Shown: positions 49,739 through 60,480 of the stretch, piece by piece
Position numbering within the stretch: position 1 is the stretch's first letter
Layout: each line of letters begins with the position of its first letter
Assembly (NCBI GenBank): GCA_030544215.1
Contig: JARZZO010000014.1
Location: forward strand, 21,025,734 to 21,089,733
Length of the DNA: 64,000 bases
Direction of reading: 5' to 3'
Origin: Zantedeschia hybrid cultivar
Lineage: Eukaryota; Streptophyta; Magnoliopsida; Alismatales; Araceae
Made by a program: the position numbers and the translations under genes
Notes under the pieces: model-generated
What the model was told of the DNA's origin: nothing
Seen by the model: only the letters and a program-made list of their open reading frames with translations
Databases searched by the model: none

Positions 49739-50719
49739 GATCCATCTCCCTGGAACCTTGGGGGTAGGGGGTAGGTAGGAGTGCGCTTCGCGATGCCTCT
49801 CTGGAAGCTTCATCGGCAGCCTCTCCGGTGGCTGATCGTTGGCGCCGGCTTCCTAGTCGTCATCAGCGGATCTGGTGGGAGGGGGGAGGCCTCATCATGG
49901 TGGATCCGCCCCTCCCCTTTCCTCTCCTTCTTAGTTCTTATCCTTGTTCTTCCCACTGTCATCCCCTTCCTCATCCGCATAGCATATGTTTGCTCTACCT
50001 TTTTTCTTCCTCTATTGTCGATTTCTCTACCTCCAACCCTAGTTGTGTCTGCCCAATTCATCTGCCCTCTTTTCCCCCGTGGGCCACGTCCTCCTACCCA
50101 ACTGTTGTTAGCCATGTGATTCTTCCCCCCCTGTGGTCTTAGCCTATTTTTTCTTCCTCCTCTGCCCATTATTCCTCCTCTACCCTTGCTTGGGTTTTGT
50201 CTGAGATCTGGGTTTTGGCCGTTTTTTCAACTTCAGGTGCTACAGTAGCGTACTGCCTTTGTTCTTCTTGCTTCTTTTGCATGTTTCGACCCCGGTGCGA
50301 TGCGCAGTCCTCAGTGTGTGCCTGTGGAGGGTTTCCCCGATCCGATTTGGATCTTGGAGATGCATAATGGAGCTTTAGATTCTGTGTTTTTTCATGCGTC
50401 GATGCATGTTTTGGAGCCTCCACTATTTCCACTACGAATAGGATGCAGTCTCTTTGGCATATCTTTTGCCGGCGTCTTCGTGGAGGGCTTCCTCCGTTCA
50501 GAGTAAACCATGTCCTAACAGGCAACTTGAAGTTTTGTTAGTTCGTCTACTTGCAGGCTTTACCTGATCTTCTTCCAATCCTTTGTTTGGTGTTTCTCTT
50601 AGCATGGACTGTGTGCTTCTTGTTTTTATGTTTCTACTTTGTATATGTGACTGTTGTGCTCCTTGTGTTTGTGTTAAATGAATGGCAGCTTTCCTTTATT
50701 GACAAAAAAAAAAAAAAGA
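49739..50719 (+). mobile_element. poly-A retroposon of about 980 bp with about 20-bp TSD
   Basis: The block begins after TTCTTTTAAATTTTGTTAGA (49719-49738) and ends in a 14-A tail (about 50704-50717), followed by TTCTTTTAGATTTTGTTGGA (50720-50739). The two flanks match at 18 of 20 and are read as a target-site duplication. The interior is GC-rich at first and T-rich later, with no RT or endonuclease motif. It is either a non-autonomous LINE-derived element or a retroposed transcript. Confidence 0.75.
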
Positions 50720-50739
50720 TTCTTTTAGATTTTGTTGGA

Positions 50740-52319
50740 CGGTGTTTACTAAACTAGTCTTGACAAATTTTAGAAATTGCGTTAATCTTGCCAAACAGTT
50801 AACAAGTACTTTAGTTGGTTACATCATGTTCAAAAATTAAGACAATCACTGAGATGAAATAAAATCTGGGTACAAAATAGTTTCAAAAGAAAGATTGCTC
50901 TTAAACAACCTATTATTTTTTATTGTTAGAAATGTTCTTGATATCGGAATCAAAACCATAAAACAAAGTAATTGCGGGGAAAACAGTATGGCAACATATT
51001 TAAATATGGGTGCAAACAGGTTGAGTCCAGTCGAGTTTTATCTTGTTAAAATTTGGCTCAATTAATTTTAATTGAGTTCCAACCGAATATCTATAATAGT
51101 TTTTCAAGTTTGACTCATTTAAATATGAAACGAGTGAGCCAAGTATCGAGTAGTTTGCGAGTCTAATAAATTTATGGTTGATTTAATCTAAGAGTTTTAA
51201 AATTCAAATGTATAAACTCAGGCCAAACTATGATAAGGACCACGTTATCTTTAGGTATTTGATAAAAAATCTATAAGACATTAAAATAATATTAACTAGT
51301 TTATTCATGAATTGAATAACTATATGAATATTTAAAAGAGATCTTAATGGGTATTCAATGAACTCTTAGTAAGTATATACATGAGTTCTCAACGATTGCT
51401 TAAATGAGCTTGTTCACGGATATAATTGAGTTAAGCATGACTATGTTCAAGCTTGACTTGTTTATTGAACTAAACTCACATTCTTATTCATATTTATTTA
51501 TTTAACTTAATAAACGAGTTGAGCGAAATTATTATCAAGCAGTCTTACAAACTGTTTATTGAACACTAATTCATTTGCAGCCCTAGAGACAAAAGATTAA
51601 CAATATCAGTGGCTTACGCCACTTTCGCCTATCCTTACTCATTCCGGCTTATGACGCAGTTCTTAGATTTTCTAAAGCGTAGCTCATTTGATATTACAAA
51701 TGCCATATTATATTGGAGATGGAACATCAAGATATGGAACATCATCTTGAGAAAAGATGGCAAGAAAGAGAATATTTATCTCACTTTAAATGTTAAATAA
51801 GTGGGATATTAAATAAAGAAATAGATAATATAGTAAGAAAGATGTTCAATAGTTCATTTGGAAACGCAAAACGAAAAACTATTTTTGAAAGAATCTATTG
51901 ATTATTCCACTGTTTAATATAGTATGAATGTGGGAGAATAAATGCCAGTGGAAGTAGATGATGTATTTACGTGCATATTAATTAAAATCTTACATGGACA
52001 CAAAATACTATTAGATCATCGTATAGTTTTTTTCAATTTTATGTTCTTCAAACGCAATCTAAAAGATTTTTCTTGGGGAAGGGGGTTTTGGTCCTTTTAG
52101 ATCACTTCATGATTACGGTGGCAGTTGATTCATGGTCGTGGTCATTAGACATGGCATAAAATAATGATGTTATGATCGTCTCATCCTATGCGTCCAACAA
52201 CTTAAACGTGGTGTCAATATTATCATGTAATCCGTTTCTTTCTCTATTAGTTTAGATATCTTAATAGTCTTAATGAAATTGATCATTTAAACTGTTCTAA
52301 GGACACTAGGTGATGTTTG
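50740..52319. other. AT-rich spacer
   Basis: No supportable gene. About 51005-51584 has weakly inverse ends (TATGGGTGCAAA and, inverted, TAGGGCTGCAAA) suggestive of an old hAT MITE, but the flanking octamers do not match. Confidence 0.45.
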
Positions 52320-54210
52320 CAGAGCGTACCGCGCTACAGCTCCACAAAGTCGACATAACTAAGGCCTTTGATAAGCTTGATTGGTCCTTGATCTCTGATG
52401 TTTTGAGGAAGTTGGGTTCTTCTAATCCTTTGGTGAACCTTATTATGTTATGCGTTTCATTTACCACCTTCTCCGTTAAATATCAATAGACAACATGTGG
52501 GTTTAATTGCCCCCGGCAGAGGTACGAGGCAGGGTTGCTCCCTCTCGCCCTGTATATAGATCATTGCCTATAGGAAAATACTATCCTGACGGGAAAGTGT
52601 CCCAGTTATCTTACTCACATGACTTGAGTGAGTTTAATTGGCTTGCATTTAAAAAGTAAAATAATCTACACGTGCCAAATTTATGAAAAACTCTTCAACC
52701 TGTTCTTCTCCTTTAAGTGGGGTAACAAAAATGAGTAAACTTTCCCTTCAAGTTAGCATCTCTCTTTCCTCTAAAATGTTGATCCAACTAATTCACTCCA
52801 AGATGGATACAGGGTTGATCCAGGTGTACCAAGTTAACAGATACGCTCCTCATGTCTCCCCCTCGATGCACGCGGTCGACATTGTCCTTTCCGGGAAGGC
52901 AGATGAAGTGGAGCTTAGGGCATTCATGGAATGCTTGGAGGTCTATGGTTCTTGGTCTCTGGCTGAGGCATGGGGGAGTTGATCAATTGTCCAATCTTGA
53001 AGATAAATTAAAGGCCAAAATCTCCAAATGGAAGTCTGGTACTCTTTCTTGGGTAGGTAAGATGATCCTTATTAACTCTGTCCTCACTTCTATTCCTACA
53101 CATCTTATGGGGATGGGCCTTTTACCAAAAACTACCATCAGGAGGCCTTTTAATCAAATTATGTGTTCTTTCCTTTGGAAGGACAAAGCTGGGAAAAAGA
53201 AGATCCATTACTGTAAGTGGAATTATCTCAAGCAGCACACTTCTTTTGGTGGTCTTGGCATTCGTGACATTGAGCTTTACAATGAGGCTTCCATTATGAA
53301 ACTCATTTGGAAGCTCTTGAATGACCAATAGTCCATTTGGACTCGAATTCTCCGAGCCAAAGTATCTTAGATCCTATTCCTTCTGGGATTGTCCAGTTAA
53401 GGATGGTTGCTCTGCACCCTGGGATTCTATGCTCCAACTTAGGAGTTTTTTCTCTGCATCGATCTTCATATCAATCCAGGATGGAATGACTACGGATATC
53501 TGGAATGACCATTGGATCCCGTAACATCATTGGTCCACCCACTATTCGCCAAGATTTTAAAGATTGTATCCCCTCTCATGGGTTTTTCAGTTGATTAAGG
53601 ACCATTCTTGGGATGCTCCTCTTATCCATAGGCTCTTCTCTCATGAGGTTGTGGAGGCCATTTGTGCTATCCCTTTGCCTACCCCTTCCCATTCTGTAGG
53701 CGATCATATGTTTTCACCATAAAGTCGGCTTATAGACTGTTGTCAGATCGCTTCTCTACTGGTGCCTCCTCTTCTATTAATCCCATTTGGAAATCACTCT
53801 GGGATCGGCATATTATGAAGATTGTGCCTCCTAAAGTTATGCATTTTATCTGGAAATGCCTCTCAAACTCCACTCCCTGCCAAACTGCCTTAGCTAAAAG
53901 AATGGCTGTGGATGGTACTTTGCCAAATCTGTTGAGCATATGTTATTCCATTGTGATTTTGCCAAGTTGGTTTGGAAGGCCTTCCCGTTAAATTATCATA
54001 CTTCCTTGGAACAGGTAGATCTGATGGATAGGCTCTCCTCTTGGCCAACAACACCCCGCCGCAATGTGGAGCTGATCCTAAATGAGAGACTGATACTAAC
54101 CACTGCGACCACTCTTGGGAGAGGGATAGATTTGTATTCTTGTTTAGAGAGAATTATAACTGGACCACTTTTTTGGGATAATTTTATATCAATTCTTGTA
54201 TGTTAAATTT
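52320..54210 (+). pseudogene. decayed L1-type LINE (reverse transcriptase and zf-RVT region)
   Basis: From 52356 the sequence encodes DITKAFDKLDWSLISDVLRK, then CPRQRYEAGLLPLALYI in a shifted frame, matching the RT core (KAFDK..W, then a broken RG.RQGCPLSPYLF). 53000-53330 encodes KAKISKWKSGTLSWVGKMIL and FGGLGIRDIELYNEASIMKL, the usual post-RT segment. 53710-54000 encodes FTIKSAYRLL and PPKVMHFIWKCLSNSTPCQT, then HCDFAKLVWKAFP, the zf-RVT tail. Several stops and frameshifts separate these pieces, and the catalytic FADD region is missing. No A tail or TSD was found. Confidence 0.85.
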
Positions 54211-55454
54211 CAAAATATCATGCTTACATACATATTATGCTATGTATCTTTCTAATACACATAATGTTTCAAGGTCTCCACTGCAATAACATATTTGATA
54301 TGTTTAGTCGTTTCATATATGTCATTGAAATGGCATATTGATAGCTATATTATCTTATAAGGATCTATATGATAATGTGTAAATAAGCATGTCAGTTTTT
54401 AAATTTACATACAAGAGGGGTTAGTGAATTTATACCTACTTTCTATATGCTACTTGGGATGTACATCCTTCTAACAAGTATTAATTTGTTTCATATGGAG
54501 CTTGGGCTCTTCCTTTAAAAAGTTCGGACATCAAATACTTACCAAACGTACGTAGATCCGATAAAGTTCTCAAACACTCTTCGACTGCCTAGGTTACAGA
54601 GGTGATCCTCTAAGCACACGTAGTCACGTATTTTGGGAAGAATGAAAGGGATTTGACAATCTTGCAATGCTCATCATAGAAATATCAACGAGTACTATGT
54701 ATGGCTGTCACTGTCATCACCAGCCCTACCACTATGATCATTTGCAATGGTCTTATTCCACCTAACTTAATAAATAAGCGTTATTCCATCAATCTAGAGC
54801 CGATTAGGTCGAGATGATGAATATGATCACTATTAATTAGTTGGTAGAAACTTCCAAGCAAATAAAACCTGGGGCAAGTCGACTTGTTTTGTTTCTAGAA
54901 TGATCGCCCGCTAACTCGATGACAAGTATAAGACGACCTTGCGTTCGCTAAGTTTGAACGAATGAAATTGAAAAGGAATCATCAAAAGGTTTTGATATCG
55001 TATACCTAATAGAAGAGACGAGAAGGGAGACGTACTATACATGTTCTTCACTGAGGCAAATTAATATCTTCAAGAAATGTTTGACCGTTTACCATCACTT
55101 AGATCTTACGATCATTTATGTCTCTCATTCTTTCTCAGAGTCTCAAACTTGTAAGTGCAGTTTATGAAGATTATAAATTGGAAAAGATTACTATTCTTTT
55201 GAAATTTACTCTTCTGGAAGTTAAAACTTGAAAACTTAGTTTGCCTTATTTCAATGGGTATCTGAATGGGTCAAAATTGCTTGAGCTATCTAGGTCAAGG
55301 CGGCCCTCTCATGGATGTAATAAAATTAAGGACTTGTGCAGATCTGGTGCGTTAGTAAATTCAAGAGCGTACCTTCATATTAATTGATCATTAAATGATC
55401 CCTTGTGGTTTCGCAATTAGTTATGAGCCATAAGAAGGCTCGTTTTTTTATTTT
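54211..55454. other. spacer
   Basis: AT-rich sequence with no gene, RNA or repeat that I can support. Confidence 0.6.
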
Positions 55455-56073
55455 TAGTTACAGATTACAAGACTATCCAATCCACAGCTTACAGATCTGT
55501 GGGGGTACGTACTCCGTATGAACTGTTCTTTCCGTGCGTTTAGTTTCAAGGTCGAAGCTAGAAGAAGACGTCGCTGCTTAATTAGGACAGCAACAAATGA
55601 AACCATGGATAACAAGCCACGGATATCTACAACACAGCCCCTCGCACAAACGGACATGACAAGCCTTCTGGATGCTGGATTCTTTTCCCATCCACTGAGC
55701 TCATGGCCCCCATGCAGACCTTGATAGGACCCCCCCTGCTCCTGCGCTGGTTTTAGCGAGGAGTTCCTTCCAAAATGGAGGATCTGAAGCACGATATTGT
55801 TTGGACCCCCCATTCCCTATCGAAGCACGCAGTCTCCCCATCCCCTATGGTGGAGGAGCCGGCTTAGTACTGCATGGGGACACCTTGACACCCCCACGCT
55901 CGCAAGACCCTCTCCGCTGGCGACGATTCAGAAGCCTCCAAACCCAGTTGTCGTCGCCTGCACAGAAGCTCCTCCGCCCTCTCTTCTCCCGTCGGCCACC
56001 AATACTCTCTCTCTTTTAGATGAGCAGTGATCGATGACATGTTTCTATTGCAGGCCATGTGAACCTTGCCATG
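55455..56073. other. GC-richer block, left part of possible organelle-derived insert
   Basis: Base composition rises abruptly to about half GC relative to the AT-rich spacer on the left. An uninterrupted minus-strand frame of 119 codons (55454-55813) looks like the anonymous frames of plant mitochondrial spacers but matches no gene I know. If the hAT element at 56074-58972 is removed, this block joins the similar block at 58973-60480. Confidence 0.35.
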
Positions 56074-56964
56074 CTCAGAGGCGGATCCAGTGCATAAGGT
56101 GTGGGGTCCTGGGACCCCACTGGAATTTTGAAATCATAGAGGCCTACTTCAATTTTTAGTGTCCAGGACCCCACTGGCTATGCTCACAGGAACTCACTGG
56201 GCCCGTCTGATCGTCCAGCCCACTTAGGTAGGCCCAAGCCGCCCAACCCATTCCCGCTCGGCCGCCCGTGCTCTGTGAGACTCCCACTCGGGCCCCTCCC
56301 GTCCGTGAACGTTGAAGGCTGAACCCTAGCCCAGCCAGGCAAACGCAAGCCGCAAGATTGAGCACCGTGCGCAGCAGGCGGCCACCGGCCCCTCCGCGGC
56401 TCCCGGCTCCGCCCTACCGCCTACGCCGCTCCGGCGCTCCGCAGCTCCCGGCTCCGCCCTACGCCGCTCCGCCCACGGCCCCGAGGCCCTCGACCGGCTC
56501 CAGCCTCTAGTGAGCCCGCTGCGGCCTAGCCCCGACCGCTCCTCCCAGCCCCGACCGCCGACCGGCTCCGCCCAGCCCCGACCGCTCCTCCCAGCCCCGA
56601 CCGCCGACCGGCTCCGGCGCTCCGCCCGGCCTAGCCCCGCCGCCCGCCAGCTGCTAGGCTCCGCCCTCCGGCCTCCGCCGCTGGATCTCAACCCTGTCAT
56701 CCGCCGCCCGCCAGCTGCTAGGACCCGCCGGCGCCGGTCCCGCCCTCCGCCCAACGCCGCCGCGGCCAGCGCCGGCACCCAGCAGCCCGCTGCCCTCTAG
56801 GCTCTAGTCCTCCGCAGCTCCGCCCAACCTCGACCGGCTCCGGCGCTCCGCCCGGACCACCGGCCCAGCCCCGCCGCGCCGCAGCTACTGAACAAGGTTA
56901 AATTTTTTTTCATTAAAAAGCTCAAAGTTGAAGCTTTTCAAATTAGGGTGAAAATAAAAATTTT

Positions 56965-57272
56965 AAGATATATTTGACAAAATTTTAGTTAATGGTTATT
57001 TTTGGTTTCTGCTTTTGAAATAAAATGGTTGAATAAGATTAATTACGACTAATTTTAAATAGTTATAAAAGTTAAATATTTTCTAATAATTTTATTTTTC
57101 TTCTGATTTAAGGTCCAAAATAGGGATGATTTCATATTAACCACGATCGTATGTTACATTTCAAAAATGTCATGCTTTTTTATAAAGTTTATTATGATAA
57201 CTTTTACTCAATATTTTCATGTCGAAGGTGGAAGCTAACGAATACTTTCTAACTAAAATTTTACCAAACACT
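56965..57272. mobile_element. foldback MITE nested in the hAT element
   Basis: The left arm TTTGACAAAATTTTAGTTAA pairs with the reverse complement of the right arm (TTTGGTAAAATTTTAGTTAG). Length and terminal motif match the family at 4298-4594, 28358-28654 and 28931-29242. Confidence 0.55.
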
Positions 57273-57901
57273 AGACAAACTGAGATTTCTTTTCAGGCTG
57301 GTGCTTCACATTTAGATCATTCGGTCTTGGATTGATTTGAGGCAATACTTTTTTGAAAGAGTGGCTGAATTAGCTAGGTATGTACATATGTATACAGGAG
57401 ACTAGTTCAATTTTGAATAAAGTCTGATATTTTCTCTCAAAAGGAGAATATGCCTTGCAACACTAATAATTATGTCTAATAGTGCGATTATTTTGAATCT
57501 AAGTCAATCTCCGAAAAAGCAATCCGACTTGCTGGAACGTGAGAACAATGATTTTGTGAAGATGCAACGATTTTGATTTTGATCAAGTTATAACAACTTA
57601 TTTTATAGACTCATATGTTGGTCAAGTCTCAAATATTATTTTAGTTATCTCAACTTTCTTGAAAATCTTTGCATATATGCAGGACACAACAAGCTCTAAA
57701 TATTATTTGTTATTTGTGATTTAAAACCATTGTAAACAGCTTATTTAAATAGGCTCATATGTTGAGAAGAAACTTCTATTAATTTTGGAAAGTTTATCTT
57801 CCTTTTTTAGGTTGTCGATATCTATAGGTTGCAAAAGATTGCTGACATCGTGAAGTGGCCAAGTCAAGGTATCAAATCTACATAAGATTTTTTTCAATTT
57901 T

Positions 57902-58200
57902 TTTGATCCAGCGAGTCTGGGAGGTGGCTCATTTATATATTATTATTTTATTATTTAGTGTTAAATGTTTGTGATCCAGTGAGTCTGGGTGGTGGCTCAT
58001 TTATATTTTCTTTTATTTTTCCTAAATGTTAATTTTTGTGATCCAGCGAGCCTGGGAGGTGGCTCATTTATATATTATTATTTCTTTATTTAATGTTAAA
58101 TGTTTGTGATCCAGTGAGTCTGGGTGGTGGCTCATTTATATTTTATTTTGCCTTTCATAGATGTTAATGTTTGTGATCCATCAATTATTGAAAGGTAACT
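57902..58200. repeat. minisatellite with alternating 67-bp units
   Basis: GATCCAGYGAGYCTGGGWGG followed by TGGCTCATTTATAT recurs four times, with a fifth degenerate unit (GATCCATCAATTATTGAAAG). Units 1 and 3 share GCGAG..GGGAGGTGG and TATATTATTATT. Units 2 and 4 share GTGAG..GGGTGGTGG and TATATTTT. The basic repeat is therefore a dimer of about 136 bp that was itself duplicated. Confidence 0.9.
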
Positions 58201-58972
58201 CATTTATATATAATTATCAACAAATGTGAATGGTTTACTGTTATTGATGTATAAATGAATTAATAGATGTTAATTTTTAGATTTTTAAAATCATACAAAT
58301 TATTATTTTGTTTACTAGGATGAGACGATTTTTGGTAAAATTAAGTCAAGATCAAGACAATGCAGGAAGTTCGAGTAGTTCTAAAATTTCACGGCATAAC
58401 CAGTAAGAATCTTCTTCTGCTGATTAAGTGCAAGAACAAAGTCCAATTACTAGTCAAGCACAACTAGAAGAGTCATTTGATTTGACTTCTTTAGATCCAG
58501 ATCCAGGATTAAGAAAAAAGATATCAGAGTATCATCCTAAATTGCAAGATGAAGTGAGAAGGGCATATATTTGACCGATCCAAATATTTGACTTCTTTAG
58601 AACCAGTCCTAGCGATGTAAATGGTAGTTGATCGATAATCCAAATATTTGACCGATCATTAGTTTATAGGTCAATTAACAAATTATCTTTTCAAATCGAT
58701 ATTCATAGTGGATAAGATAATGAGTACACATTATTTTTTACAGAATACATATGATACACTCAGATTTAATTATCTGATCGATTATTAACTTATAGGATCG
58801 TTAATGGATAATATTTTTAAACCGATAACTTAATGGATACGGTCATGTATCTATCTTAGATCCGCACAGAATCCGACCCGTTTGCATCTTTGGTTGTCCC
58901 ACCTTCAACTTGGTCCATAGTACTCAATCTGAGGAACCCACTGGACCAAATTCCTACGTCCGCCACTGCCAT

Positions 58973-60480
58973 GCTCCTGGTGAAGAGTCCGGTGTTCTCG
59001 CCTCTCAATCGTGCCAGCAAATCGCGGGGCACTTGCTGGATGCGTGAAGATTTCAGTGCCACGTACTGGCGAAGATCCATATCCTGTACGCATCCGCGAT
59101 GTGGCGCCCTGTGCCCTGTTCTCATGCTGCTCGTCGGCTAAAGCTCGCCCGGGCGAAAGCCCGGCCCAGATCCCCACTATGGCATGATTCCCACGGCGGC
59201 AAGGCTACAACGTGAAAAGAACAAGCGAGTTCAACCTTCAGCAGGTGGGGGTCCGGAGGAGGGCCCGATCGACCCCCCCGGCCCGTCCCCGGTCGTCAAG
59301 GTCTGCCGTGAGGTCCTCCGAGAAAAGGTCAAGAAGAACCCCATACTCCGCACCCAGACTTTGGTGCAGGGTCTCCACAGTTGCCAGATCAAACATTCCC
59401 ACCCCCATACGGCCACACCCATCACATATTCACATGATGTGTCCGAATTCTATCGTGATCGACCACCAACACCAGTAATCACCATGTGTGATCTCTATGC
59501 CTGTTTGCCAGTGACAGCTGGTGGTAAGTGGTTAGAGAAGGAGAGTACTCGCTTTCGGGTTCGATCAAACTTCTCATCTGCGGCGCGCGTTTGGCCATCG
59601 TGGTGCATCCACTGGATGATTCGGACGAGACAGCCGGTAGAGGTCTCTTTAGAAGAAGTACCAGTCCTTGACCAACTGGTAAGGCCATCGACCCACATGC
59701 ATAGATGCCCTAACGAAGGACCCCATGAAAGAGATGCGCTGTCCTTGGCAAACCTTTTTACATTTGTACTGAAGCGATGTGGGCTTCACAAGCTTGAAGC
59801 GAGGCCTGGGCAATGAGCTCATGTGTTGGGGCCAGGGGAACGTTGCACAAAGCTTTATCATAAGAGTCCGGCTCCTCTACGGTCCCCTGCGGACCGTAGA
59901 GCCTCAGTAAAGAGGGAGGAAGGGGATAAAACACCGAAGAGGGTATGGGGGCTTGCTTTTGTGCATATGGTCTCTTGGGATCTTTCCTCTTCCGAGGTCC
60001 CCCCCTCCACAGCCGACTTCAGCAGCTAAAGTAAAGCTGATCAGTGGGATGGGAAAAGAACGGCCATGGCGTTTTAGGCCCCTTGGTATCGAAGAACACC
60101 TTGCCACAGCTTTGCATGTGAGAGCATTCATGTGTTTGCCTCCTTGCCATCCAATCAATCACAGGTCTCCCTTTTGTCAATGGCGAGCACGTACACTCGG
60201 CATGTGCATGTCCATCCATCACCTATTGACAAAAGGAGGCAGACAGATGCAGGGCAACTGGCGAAAAAGAAAGGGATAAGAGAAGAACTTAATTTGTGTT
60301 TCTCGTACTCAATAAGACGGAGCTTGAGCAGTATAATAATTCCTTCTTTTTGTGTTGTCTTCTGTTCTTACAGCAATATCCTGTATAGAAATTCCATATT
60401 TTGAAAACAATGAAACCAGATCCTCTGAAGCGTAGATCTCCTCACAATAATAAGAAGGAAGAAGTATAGGACGTATTCTA
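58973..60480. other. GC-richer block, right part of possible organelle-derived insert
   Basis: Composition is close to half GC in an AT-rich setting, with long open frames such as 59184-59816 (plus, 210 codons) and 59953-60279 (plus, 108 codons), none of which I can name. A perfect 11-bp stem with a 5-base loop lies at 59875-59901 (CTCTACGGTCC and GGACCGTAGAG). A second inverted pair CCTTTTGTCAAT / ATTGACAAAAGG lies at about 60169 and 60226. Such features are common in plant mitochondrial spacer DNA, so a nuclear mitochondrial insert is the favoured but unproven reading. Confidence 0.4.

Larger units (their letters stand above)
56074..58972 (+). mobile_element. hAT element with ZMYM-type transposase remnant
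   Basis: Ends CAGAGGCGGATCCAG and, inverted, CAGTGGCGGACGTAGG. CCATGCT is found immediately on both sides (GCCATGCT before 56074, CCATGCTC after 58972), giving a 7-8 bp TSD. Near 58320-58575 the plus strand reads MRRFLVKLSQDQDNAG with later FDLTSLDPDPGLRKKISEYH and PKLQDEVRRAYI, the N-terminal region of zinc-finger MYM type 1-like hAT transposases, interrupted by stops; the TTF zinc finger and catalytic region are absent. The left third is extremely GC-rich (Pro/Arg-coding CCGACCGGCTCCG repeats); the middle contains a foldback MITE and a minisatellite. Confidence 0.85.

Noticed and set aside
51005..51584. Possible hAT MITE with GGGTGCAAA-like ends
   Set aside because: Ends match only approximately and the flanking octamers do not form a target-site duplication.
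56326..56800. Arg/Gly/Pro-rich frames in the GC-rich block
   Set aside because: Low-complexity CCGACCGGCTCCG repeats within a hAT element; no domain.
58973..59140. Resemblance of GHVNLAMLLVKSP (spanning the transposon site) to a glycosyltransferase GHVNP motif
   Set aside because: Only a few residues match, the rest of the frame is unlike UGTs, and the match depends on removing the hAT element.
59184..59816. 210-codon plus-strand frame
   Set aside because: Open but unrecognised, within a suspected organelle-derived block; not called as a gene.
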